From an uncultured Bacilli bacterium (GTDB lineage Bacteria > Bacillota_I > Bacilli_A > RF39 > UBA660): a stretch of 12,592 bases of DNA. The DNA lies in contig CAJUGE010000013.1 of assembly GCA_910586295.1 (NCBI GenBank), positions 1-12,592 on the forward strand. The letters are read 5' to 3'. Below are positions 1 to 6,647 of the stretch, piece by piece. The first letter of the stretch is position 1; the number at the start of each line of letters is the position of its first letter. Under the pieces are notes generated by a model. The model was given only the letters and a program-made list of their open reading frames with translations. It did not search any database and was not told the DNA's origin. Made by a program: the position numbers and the translations under genes.

Positions 1-2
1 AA

Positions 3-176
3 AATGAAAATGGTTTATGGTCGCATGTAGAAAGTATTAATGGTCCACTTATGCGTTTTGGAAACTATAATCCTATTTATTATAATACTGAACTATCATT
101 TGTAAGCTTTTTTACTCTTAAAGTCAATAAAGAAAAAATAATTAAAAGAGTTTATAATCTACGAGAAATGTGTTAA
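3..176 (+). CDS. C-terminal end of an unrecognised protein (partial)
   Basis: An open frame enters from the left edge and runs 57 codons to TAA at 174-176. It starts as NENGLWSHVESINGPLMRFG and ends in NLREMC. The codon choice is A/T-ending like the neighbouring genes. The tail is polar with aromatic residues (NYNPIYYN) and a lysine-rich stretch near the end. It shows no membrane segment and no motif I recognise. The next gene starts 27 nt later on the same strand, so the two may be co-transcribed. The start lies outside the window. Confidence 0.55.
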   Translation, partial: NENGLWSHVESINGPLMRFGNYNPIYYNTELSFVSFFTLKVNKEKIIKRVYNLREMC

Positions 177-203
177 AATATAATTTATACAGGAGGGTTA
201 TCT

Positions 204-1022
204 ATGAATTTTAATGAAGAATTAGAAAAATTAATGCAAACTAAAATACAACTTATTTCTAAATTAAAAAGTATTGAAACTGAGTTAAAGAATTCTAAAG
301 AACAAGAAATATTACAACATAATGATAAGATGGATACATATCATAAATTAGTGGAATCTTATTCCTGTTTTGATTCAAAAAAAATTGGAAATATAATTGC
401 AAGTTTAGTAACAGCATTTGAAGGAAAAGAATATATTTATCAAGAATGTTTATGTTGTCCTCACTTTGACCAACATTATTATATTAGAATAATTATTGAT
501 AAAGAAAATAAACGTGATTATTATGGTTCAATTATAGGTGGTGGGAAAGTAATTTGTTTATCTTCTTGTAAGGTTGATCCAAATAGTGCATTATCTTGGA
601 GTTCAGTTGAAACACAAATTCCATTTTATCGTGCAAATACAACTACTCATTTTTTAGATACATGTGTTAAATTTGATGATTTTTATTATGTTAAAAATTT
701 TATTGATGAACTGATTTCATATAAATTAGAACACAATTTAAAAGAAATCTCATCTAAAGAATTGAGAAAATTAATAGGAAATTTCATTTCATCTAGAATT
801 GGACAAATTGAGTTACTTAAAGAGAATAGATTATTAATTCAACAACAAGAAGATTTAAAACAAAAAGCTGGAGAATATGAACGAAGTCAAAAATTGTTAT
901 TGCAAGAGTTTCATTCATCAGATTCAAGTAGGTGTAGAGTTAGAGATAGGAAGCCTCGTAGTTTCAAGCCTCCTATTTTAAAGGATATAGATCCAATAAT
1001 GTACAACGTACTACATTATTAA
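204..1022 (+). CDS. Hypothetical protein with coiled coils and a Cys/His cluster
   Basis: The function is unknown. The ATG is preceded by a strong AGGAGGG ribosome binding site at the right distance. The 272-residue protein has heptad-like, charged helices at about residues 1-40 and 195-235, which suggests coiled coils. Between them is a globular part with cysteines at 82, 84 and 85 and histidines at 87 and 91 (ECLCCPHFDQH), plus C108 and C112. This pattern could bind a metal, but that is an inference. The C-terminus is basic and proline-containing (RDRKPRSFKPP). There is no signal peptide or membrane segment, so it is probably cytoplasmic. It follows the partial gene by 27 nt in the same direction. 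Whether it is cargo of the mobile element or host chromosome cannot be decided, because the left end of the element is not visible. Confidence 0.8.
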   Translation: MNFNEELEKLMQTKIQLISKLKSIETELKNSKEQEILQHNDKMDTYHKLVESYSCFDSKKIGNIIASLVTAFEGKEYIYQECLCCPHFDQHYYIRIIIDKENKRDYYGSIIGGGKVICLSSCKVDPNSALSWSSVETQIPFYRANTTTHFLDTCVKFDDFYYVKNFIDELISYKLEHNLKEISSKELRKLIGNFISSRIGQIELLKENRLLIQQQEDLKQKAGEYERSQKLLLQEFHSSDSSRCRVRDRKPRSFKPPILKDIDPIMYNVLHY

Positions 1023-1057
1023 AAAAGTATTAATGAAAAAAGAAGTGGTTGTTCACC

Positions 1058-1219
1058 TTATAAGATTAAATCAGCTGAATATAAGCCTTCTCCTACTGCA
1101 TATATAATATACTGTATTAACATTTTAACTGGTTGGTTTTGAGGGTTATTAGCTATTAATAATTTATAGAAATAAAAGTTTGAGTTTGTTGTTTTTTCAT
1201 AAGTTAGAGTAAAGTTATT
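1058..1219 (-). other. Start-less open frame, possible gene remnant
   Basis: On the minus strand this stretch reads 53 codons without a stop (…LLIANNPQNQPVKMLIQYII… ending SADLIL, TAA at 1060-1058). The codons are plausible, but there is no start codon with a ribosome binding site. The plus strand over 1023-1145 is also open, in the same frame as the 272-residue gene just past its stop (…SGCSPYKIKSAEYKPSP…, to TGA). The stretch could be a decayed gene end, for instance host sequence at the edge of the mobile element, or chance. Apart from this and the hairpin at 1292-1323, I see nothing between 1023 and 1299. Confidence 0.2.
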
Positions 1220-1291
1220 TTAAAATAATAATTTTTAAATTTTTATTTCTTATTTTATATACAATTGACCTTTATCCTATAAACTTATCTT

Positions 1292-1323
1292 AAAGATGAT
1301 TAGTTGAGTTCTAAATCATCTTT
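1292..1323 (+). terminator. Hairpin between convergent genes, probable terminator
   Basis: AAAGATGATT (1292-1301) pairs perfectly with AATCATCTTT (1314-1323) around a 12-nt loop. On the plus strand it is followed by a long T-rich tract (TTCTTTTTCTTTTTG). It would stop plus-strand transcripts arriving from the left before they run into the antisense of the relaxase gene. It overlaps the last codons of that gene, so coding constraint may explain part of it. On the minus strand the U-tract is poor. Confidence 0.4.
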
Positions 1324-2697
1324 TTCTTTTTCTTTTTGTACAAAACCATTTTCAATATATTCTATATCTTCATCATTAAGAATATCTTCATCCGTCATAT
1401 CATTTATTACTTGTTCATAAATTTTATCTTCATTTTTAGAACTAAACAACTTATCTTGGAAGAAATCTCGTATTCTTTGCCATAGATGTTGCCATGCTAG
1501 AATTATTTTCTCTAATTTTGTTATTTCTTTTTCTAGTGATGTAATCTCTTTTCTTTGTTTAGCTATTTTATTTTGTTTAGAAATATTTTGTTTTTCAAGA
1601 GTTTTAATTCTCTCTGATTGCTTATTAACTTTTACTTGTAATTCATTAACTTCTATATCATGATTCTTTAAATCATGCTCAAAATTTTCCATAAGATAAG
1701 TTAAGTCATCTACATTTTTTATATCACTCACATTAACATTTACATTATCAATATATTCATTAAGAACTTTTATTTCATTATCATTTATAAGATAATTATT
1801 TTTAGAAATTTTTGTAAGTTTTAAATTATCAATTATCTCTTTAACTTGTTTTGATTTTAGTAGAGTAGTTTCAGTTTGTTTATTGACTTTATCTAATCTT
1901 TCACGATTCCGATCTGCACGTTCTTTTAGATAAACATATTCTTTTTCCATATTTTTTGTCTGTATATCTTTATTTCTACCTTTTAACTTTGCTTTTAAAC
2001 TTTTATTAGAATTATAAACTTTATTAAAAGAATTGATACAATAAATTCTCATTGTATCTTGAATCTCTCTTAACGATTCTTTTGTAAATATAGTGGACTT
2101 ACCAACTTGTTTGCTCATACCGTTTTTGTTTCCTTTTTTTATGGGAACACCAACAATATGCAAATGTGGACTTGCTTCATCATAATGAACTACTGCATTA
2201 GCAACTTTAAATGATGGAACAACCTTTTCTAAATCTTGTATTTGTTCTTTAAAAACTTGTGTCATTTTCTTTTTAAATTCTTCATCTTTATCACTCCAGA
2301 ACTTCATATCTCCAAGTTCAATAATAATCTCACAAGCCAAATCATTTTTATCATTATTGGAAATGTGAGAGAAATAATCTTCAATCTTTCTATCATTTCT
2401 TTTTTGTTTTTCGTTGTACTCAATTCTTGATTTATCAAATTCATCAATATAAAGTTTCTTCACATCTTCATAAAGACTATCTGTTCCATAAATCAATTCT
2501 ATAACTTTTTTATTGTTATTATATTTTCTTAAATTATGTTTATCAACTTTTGATAAAGCCTGTGCATTTTGAATTGCATTGTTATTAAATTGAGTATTTT
2601 TTACATTTTTATTTTTCATTGTTTGTCTTGATTTTTTGCTTTTGTTTTTATCATTTCCTATATGAAATGAGTAAGATAATTCATCTATAATAATCAC
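1300..2697 (-). CDS. mob: MobV/Pre-family relaxase (mobilization protein)
   Basis: It nicks one strand at oriT and leads it into a recipient using a conjugation machine supplied by another element. The family hallmark HxDExxPHxH is present as HYDEASPHLH, about 170 residues from the start. Upstream is the HNxR motif (DKHNLRKY), whose histidine is the catalytic nucleophile in the characterised relative MobM of pMV158. The C-terminal half (from HEHDLKN-like sequence onward) is a long lysine/glutamate-rich coiled coil, typical of the family, with a Trp-rich segment (WQHLWQRIRDFF) and an acidic tail. The start is uncertain. The best ribosome binding site, AAGGAAGTGA at 2703-2694, is followed by an ATG at 2684 that is out of frame. 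The GTG at 2697 is given here; in-frame ATG 2736 and TTG 2760 lack ribosome binding sites. Homologous sequence seems to begin near SYSFHIGNDKN. Confidence 0.9.
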   Translation of the reverse strand: MIIIDELSYSFHIGNDKNKSKKSRQTMKNKNVKNTQFNNNAIQNAQALSKVDKHNLRKYNNNKKVIELIYGTDSLYEDVKKLYIDEFDKSRIEYNEKQKRNDRKIEDYFSHISNNDKNDLACEIIIELGDMKFWSDKDEEFKKKMTQVFKEQIQDLEKVVPSFKVANAVVHYDEASPHLHIVGVPIKKGNKNGMSKQVGKSTIFTKESLREIQDTMRIYCINSFNKVYNSNKSLKAKLKGRNKDIQTKNMEKEYVYLKERADRNRERLDKVNKQTETTLLKSKQVKEIIDNLKLTKISKNNYLINDNEIKVLNEYIDNVNVNVSDIKNVDDLTYLMENFEHDLKNHDIEVNELQVKVNKQSERIKTLEKQNISKQNKIAKQRKEITSLEKEITKLEKIILAWQHLWQRIRDFFQDKLFSSKNEDKIYEQVINDMTDEDILNDEDIEYIENGFVQKEKEKDDLELN

Positions 2698-2703
2698 TTC
2701 CTT
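2694..2703 (-). promoter_or_regulatory. Strong ribosome binding site of the relaxase gene
   Basis: The minus strand reads AAGGAAGTGA, one base from the perfect anti-16S match AAGGAGGTGA. It must set translation initiation just downstream, yet the only ATG there (2684-2682) is in a different frame, and the in-frame codons at suitable distance are ATT and ATA. It therefore points to either a non-canonical start or a one-base change at the beginning of the gene. Confidence 0.65.
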
Positions 2704-2729
2704 TTCTATTATTCTTTTGATATTATAAA

Positions 2730-2827
2730 CACTCATAGAGTGGGTAGAAAATAATGTCAAAACTTCTAACTCCCTATATATTTTGACGCAAGCATCAAAA
2801 TATGGGAGCTAAGGTTTACCACCTTAG
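2730..2827 (-). other. oriT: Candidate origin of transfer (oriT) with three dyads
   Basis: Directly upstream of the relaxase coding part lie three inverted repeats. The first is CACTC-ATA-GAGTG (2730-2742). The second is a long hairpin whose arms share CTCCC and ATATTTTGA with GGGAG and TCAAAATAT (2770-2808, with a 3-nt bulge). The third is a perfect 7-bp stem CTAAGGT-TTACC-ACCTTAG (2809-2827). MobV relaxases of the pMV158 type act on oriTs made of inverted repeats located just before the mob gene. The minus-strand sequence GAGTGTTTATAAT after the first dyad loosely resembles the GTGTGTTATAC nick region of pMV158; that resemblance is an inference from memory. Confidence 0.5.
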
Positions 2828-2990
2828 GATCCGTTTGCCTTATTTCGGAATATTCCAAAACTAACGTAATGGAATAAACCTACATAAGTCATAATAAAAA
2901 TTATTCGTAGATTCCACAAACTTCGTAAGTGAAATCACTCACAATTTTATCTTACAAACTATCGCCACTTTCATCGAACTTCGTTCAACA

Positions 2991-3005
2991 AAACGTGTCA
3001 CGTTT
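2991..3005. repeat. Perfect 15-bp palindrome
   Basis: AAACGTG-T-CACGTTT is a perfect 7-bp inverted repeat around one base. It lies in the non-coding stretch 2828-3043, between the oriT-like hairpins and the small 82-residue gene. The same stretch has smaller dyads (GAAC-TTC-GTTC at 2976-2986, AGTGA-AA-TCACT near 2930, GGAATATTCC at 2847-2856). A binding site for a repressor or transfer protein is possible. I see no gene in 2761-3043. Confidence 0.4.
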
Positions 3006-3043
3006 GTATTACTTTTTAGAAAAAAGTAAACAAAAAAATATGG

Positions 3044-3292
3044 TTATTGCAATCCATATTCATTAGTATTTTCTAATTCATTTTCAATAAATAATACATC
3101 TTTTGTATCTTCATCATATCTAAAGTATGCTTGTTTTTCTTCTTTATCAATTACCTTTATAGTATCTTTATCATATAAAAATATTTGAAATGAGAATATA
3201 TCTAGGTTCTTTTTCAAATACTCTAATACCTTAAACTGATTGATAGTTTCCACATGATTCTTTGATATTTCATCATTAGTTAATTGTTTCAT
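3044..3292 (-). CDS. Small hypothetical protein of the mobile element (82 aa)
   Basis: Not recognised. The start ATG at 3292-3290 is chosen because AAAGGA lies 8 nt upstream; longer in-frame starts (3310, 3340) have none. The protein begins MKQLTNDEISKNHVETINQF, is acidic, and has a beta-rich middle (FSFQIFLYDKDTIKVI, AYFRYDE). There is no membrane segment. Its first 17 nt overlap the end of the 55-residue gene, so the two are probably translationally coupled. The oriT-like region and the relaxase follow. Accessory proteins of this size near relaxases often help mobilization or regulation, but there is no direct evidence for either here. Confidence 0.65.
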   Translation of the reverse strand: MKQLTNDEISKNHVETINQFKVLEYLKKNLDIFSFQIFLYDKDTIKVIDKEEKQAYFRYDEDTKDVLFIENELENTNEYGLQ

Positions 3293-3443
3293 TTGTATTT
3301 TCCTTTCCATTTTCCATACACTCAAGTAAAGTGTTCTCATAATTCTGTATTATAATTTTTGGAATAAATTCTTTTATAGAATCCACATCATTATTAAAAT
3401 AATCTAATAATTGTGGTATTAAATATTTAAAAAAATAATTCAT
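3276..3443 (-). CDS. Small hypothetical protein of the mobile element (55 aa)
   Basis: Not recognised. The ATG at 3443-3441 follows an AAGGGGG ribosome binding site with 7-8 nt spacing, which decides this start over an upstream extension that would cross the recombinase terminator. The product begins MNYFFKYLIPQLLDYFNNDV and is a small, partly hydrophobic helical protein with an acidic/asparagine-rich tail. It lies 37 nt downstream of the recombinase stop and overlaps the next gene by 17 nt. A terminator-like hairpin separates it from the recombinase, so it may depend on its own promoter or on read-through. Confidence 0.65.
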   Translation of the reverse strand: MNYFFKYLIPQLLDYFNNDVDSIKEFIPKIIIQNYENTLLECMENGKENTNETIN

Positions 3444-3463
3444 TTTATCAACCCCCTTAAAAT

Positions 3464-3489
3464 AAAAAAGAGATACATTTCTATATCTC
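3464..3489 (-). terminator. Intrinsic terminator at the end of the recombinase gene
   Basis: On the minus strand GAGATA (3489-3484) pairs with TATCTC (3475-3470) around an 8-nt loop and is followed at once by six Ts (3469-3464). The stem begins inside the last two sense codons and stop of the recombinase. It should limit transcription from the recombinase into the small genes and relaxase. Confidence 0.6.
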
Positions 3490-4763
3490 AATTTGTAGAA
3501 TAGTAAATTTATTTTTCTCAAACTTTGAACTTTTTTCTTGTGGAATTATTTGTATTACATCATCAGTTTTTAATTCTTTAATATCAAATGTGTCTGCTAT
3601 TATTGTTGTTTCTCTTATGTTATAAAAGTTTCTTAAAGATGTTACATAGTCAGTTTTCTCTTGTTCCTTTTTATAATTAGATAGAATAACATCTCTTTCA
3701 TTAACATTTATAATCATATCAAAACAATCATTTCTAAACATATAACCTATGTTTTCTATCTCATTTTTGTTAAATATTACATTTATAATAGATACATTAT
3801 AATCTTTATCAACTTCAATTTCTATCTCATCTATATACTTGTTAATTATATATTGCTTTTGTTCTTGACTTAACTTTTTCCATAAATTATTGGTTTTTAC
3901 ATAACTTGATTTTTGTTTCATTTTTTCTATTTCTTTTAAATTAAATATTGTTTCAATATCTTGCTTATACTCTAAAGATTTTTGTAGTTGTTCTAGTTCT
4001 TCTATTTTATTTTTAGTTAATTCTAATTCTTTTTCAATGTCTTTTAATTCACTGGCTAAATTAATAGGTTCTAAAAGTCCATCAATAAATGCTTTCTTAA
4101 TACGATTAGATTTTTCCTTTAGTTCATTTTCAATCTTTTTATATTTCTTTATTTTGTTTTCAGTATCTTGATTAAGTGTTGGTTTAAAAGAGTTATCAAC
4201 AATTAAGAAGAAGTCTAACATATCATTTAAAAATTTCATCAATGATTTTTCAATTTTAGTTTCATTTACTCTGATATTGCAATTAGCACATTTATAGTAA
4301 ACGTGTTTAGTTTTATTCTTACTTGTACTAGAACTTCCACCCATTATCTTACCACATTTAGGACATCTCATTTTTTGCATAAATATGTAAGTAAGTTTTC
4401 TATGGAAGTTCTTTAGATTTTTCTCTTTTCGTTTTTGCACCATTTCAAATGATGTCTTATCAATGATTGCTGGAACAACATCTTCAAATATTTGTGGTTC
4501 TCCATTAGTTCTTTTTCCATATTCCATGTTACCAATGTATAATTGATTAGATAAAATCTTATCAACTGTTGTAGTAGGCCAACGTCTATTTAATACTTCT
4601 TCTTCATTAAATATTTTACATATTGAACATACTGCTAAACCATCTAAATAAAGTCTAAATATTCTTCTTACTACATCAGCTTGAATCTCATCTATAACAA
4701 GTTCTTTGGTATTATCTAACTTTGTATAGCCAATAGGTGGTTTTCCACTTAAATGGCCTTTTT
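3481..4763 (-). pseudogene. Large serine recombinase, C-terminal part (gene split by intron)
   Basis: This is the DNA-binding half of a serine integrase, beginning at KKGHLSGKPPIGYTKL when joined to the N-terminal half at 6648. It contains the Recombinase domain (IDEIQADVVRRIFRLYLDGL…RRWPTTTVDKILSNQLYIG). A zinc-ribbon follows with CPKCGK and CANC pairs about 30 residues apart, then a lysine/glutamate-rich coiled coil that in such enzymes controls integration versus excision, then a variable tail. An ATG 13 nt inside the intron (MPGTQKGHL…) could in principle start a separate 431-residue polypeptide. It has no clear ribosome binding site, and that product would lack the catalytic serine. Without the intron the two parts make exactly 581 codons including the stop. 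Confidence 0.88.
3492..3521 (-). promoter_or_regulatory. Candidate promoter for the small genes and relaxase
   Basis: The minus strand has TTGAGA (3521-3516), an 18-nt spacer and TACAAA (3497-3492). Initiation about 7 nt downstream would begin within the 5' arm of the recombinase terminator, so the transcript would lack the complete hairpin and escape it. The -10 matches the consensus at four of six positions only; this is a weak call. Confidence 0.3.
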
Positions 4764-5089
4764 GTGTGCCAGGCATGGCATATAGCTAGGTGGTGAAAGT
4801 CCACTATACGCGTAAGTATCTGCGAAGTATTAGAGAAGCACAACGCATTAACAGTGATGTTAGGGCTAAAGGAAGTGTGGAACAAAATCGTGGCTCAACG
4901 AACAGAAACTTGATACCAAGGCTGTATAAACGGATAAGGTTACAAAACAAACTAAAGTCCAAAAGATACACGTAACTTTATGCAGTAAATCAAGTGAGTA
5001 AACGAGGAAAGTTATATGTCTTACCCTGGGAGATCTCATGAACATATTAGTCAGGAAACGACGAGAAGTACAAAGAACTAGTATGGTCG

Positions 5090-5096
5090 AAAAAGG
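5090..5096 (+). other. Exon-binding site EBS1 of the intron
   Basis: AAAAAGG here is fully complementary to the last seven bases of the 5' flank, CCTTTTT (4757-4763), which would be IBS1. This is the domain I base pairing that selects the insertion target. The base before EBS1 (G5089) can wobble-pair with the first base after the intron (T6648), as expected for delta-delta prime. I could not locate a convincing EBS2. Confidence 0.65.
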
Positions 5097-5296
5097 TTTA
5101 CCATGAGAAGTCAGCCGAGGTCATAGTACTAGCTAATCACTAGGAAGGGCTGAACAATTTGTAGTGTTTAAGTACACTAAGATTATGTTAGTCATAAATC
5201 AGAATAAATAAAAGGTAAACAAGTAGAACGTATATCTATATATAAATCCTTAAAAGATAAGTGACTAATGTTGAAATTAGAAAGGAAAGAACGAGT

Positions 5297-6568
5297 ATGG
5301 AATTACTAGAAAAAATCTTAGATGACAAGAATTTGTTTGAAGCATATAAACAAGTCTATAAAAATAGAGGAACAAGCGGAGTAGACGGAATAACCGTTGA
5401 AGAACTTGGTGTGTATATGTTTAAACATAAAGAAGAAATAAAAGAACAAATAAGGAATAGGAAATATAAACCTAGTCCAGTAAGAAGAGTTTACATACCA
5501 AAAGAAAATGGAGATAAAAGAGGACTTGGAATACCAACAGTAGTAGATAGGTTAATACAACAGGCAATAGTACAAGTACTGTCTCCGATATATGAACAAC
5601 AATTTAGTGAAACAAGTTATGGTTTTAGACCAAACCGTTCATGTGAAATGGCTATTATTAAATTATTAGAATATTTTAATGATGGTTATACTTGGGTAGT
5701 GGATATAGACTTACAAAAGTTCTTTGATACAGTATGTCATGATAAATTAATATCTATTATTATGAAGACAATTCATGATGGAGAGTTAGTGTCATTGATA
5801 AGAAAATATCTAGTAAGTGGAGTAATGGAAGACGGAGTAATAAGTCCAACTAAAGTAGGTACACCACAAGGCGGAAATTTATCACCGTTATTATCTAATA
5901 TCATGTTAAATGAATTGGATAAAGAACTTGAAAAACGAGGCTTAAGATTTACCAGATATGCAGATGACTGTATAATCGTAGTACAAAGTGAAAAAGCAGC
6001 AAATAGAGTAATGGAAAGTATAACAAAATTTATTGATAAAAAACTAGGATTAAAAGTTAATGTAGAGAAAAGTAAAGTATCGAGACCAAATCAAATAAAA
6101 TATTTGGGATTTGGCTTTTACTACAGCAAGGCGGGTATTATCAAACCCAAGCCACATTTGAAATCAATTCAAAAGTTTAAGAGAAAGTTAAAACAACTTA
6201 CAAAAAGAAGTTGGAGCATCTCTTTAGAAAATAGAATTATCAAGTTAAATCAAGTTACAAGAGGTTGGATAAATTACTTTAGAATTGCAGATATGAAGAT
6301 ACATCTTACTAATATTACAAGTCATTTAAATCGAAGAATAAGGTGTATCATATGGAAGCAATGGAAAACATGTAAACATAGACATCAATGTTTATTGAAG
6401 TTGGGTGTATCAAAAGAAAAGGCTAAAAGAACTGCGTATAGTAGAGCCAGTTATTGGCATAATTCTATGTCTATAGTAGTAAGTGTAGCAATATCTAATG
6501 AAAGACTTAAAAGAAAAGGACTAGTATTTCCACTAGCCCATTATATAAAAGTACATACTGAAATATAG
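5297..6568 (+). CDS. ltrA: Group II intron reverse transcriptase/maturase
   Basis: It stabilises intron RNA for splicing and copies it into DNA during retrohoming. Numbered from the in-frame GTG at 5261, the fingers/palm motifs are in order: GTSGVDGIT (37-45), RGLGIPTVVDRLIQQA (87-102), SYGFRPNRSC (119-128), the VVDIDLQKFFDT block (146-157), GTPQGGNLSPLLSN (200-213) and the catalytic YADD (233-236). Domain X (maturase) follows at about 300-420 with GWINYF. There is no HNH endonuclease domain at the end, as in many bacterial introns. The ATG at 5297 is preferred because AAAGGA precedes it by about 10 nt and MELLEKILD matches the family start. This gives 423 residues; the 12-codon longer GTG start is possible. 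Confidence 0.95.
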   Translation: MELLEKILDDKNLFEAYKQVYKNRGTSGVDGITVEELGVYMFKHKEEIKEQIRNRKYKPSPVRRVYIPKENGDKRGLGIPTVVDRLIQQAIVQVLSPIYEQQFSETSYGFRPNRSCEMAIIKLLEYFNDGYTWVVDIDLQKFFDTVCHDKLISIIMKTIHDGELVSLIRKYLVSGVMEDGVISPTKVGTPQGGNLSPLLSNIMLNELDKELEKRGLRFTRYADDCIIVVQSEKAANRVMESITKFIDKKLGLKVNVEKSKVSRPNQIKYLGFGFYYSKAGIIKPKPHLKSIQKFKRKLKQLTKRSWSISLENRIIKLNQVTRGWINYFRIADMKIHLTNITSHLNRRIRCIIWKQWKTCKHRHQCLLKLGVSKEKAKRTAYSRASYWHNSMSIVVSVAISNERLKRKGLVFPLAHYIKVHTEI

Positions 6569-6573
6569 ATTGA

Positions 6574-6647
6574 ACCGCCGTATACCGAACGGTACGTACG
6601 GTGGTGTGAGAGGGACAAATTAATTTAGTTAATTTTCTCTACTCGAT
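6574..6647 (+). ncRNA. Group II intron domains V and VI
   Basis: Domain V (6574-6605) is a 9-bp lower stem ACCGCCGTA/TACGGTGGT with one wobble, a 2-nt CG bulge, and an upper TACC/GGTA stem with a GAAC loop. The catalytic triad aligns as CGC. Domain VI (6606-6647) pairs GAG (6608-6610) with CTC (6642-6644) and AGGGA (6611-6615) with TCTCT (6636-6640), leaving A6641 bulged 7 nt from the 3' end. That is the standard place of the branch-point adenosine. Both catalytic elements look intact. Confidence 0.88.

Larger units (their letters stand above)
4764..6647 (+). mobile_element. Complete group II intron, antisense to the recombinase gene
   Basis: A ribozyme-type retroelement that self-splices and inserts by retrohoming. 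The 5' end is GTGTGCC, fitting the GUGYG rule, and the 3' end is ...CTACTCGAT, fitting AY. Bases 4764-5296 form the structured non-coding domains I-IV, the reverse transcriptase lies in domain IV, and domains V and VI close it at 6574-6647. The boundaries were fixed by the host gene: deleting exactly 1,884 nt restores GAAAKKGHL-type recombinase sequence in frame. The RNA runs on the plus strand while the host gene runs on the minus strand, so the intron can splice only from antisense transcripts. All parts look intact, so it may still be mobile. Confidence 0.93.

Noticed and set aside
2991..3005. Palindrome as a second parS site
   Set aside because: The parS core is CACGTG; this palindrome has ACGTGTCACGT and matches poorly.
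4790..4975. 61-codon plus-strand open frame near the intron 5' end
   Set aside because: It lies in the structured domain I RNA of the intron, has no ribosome binding site and shows rRNA-like rather than protein-like composition.
4764..6647. Idea that intron splicing restores the recombinase mRNA
   Set aside because: The intron RNA is on the plus strand and the recombinase on the minus strand. The antisense copy cannot fold into the ribozyme, so normal splicing does not repair the gene.
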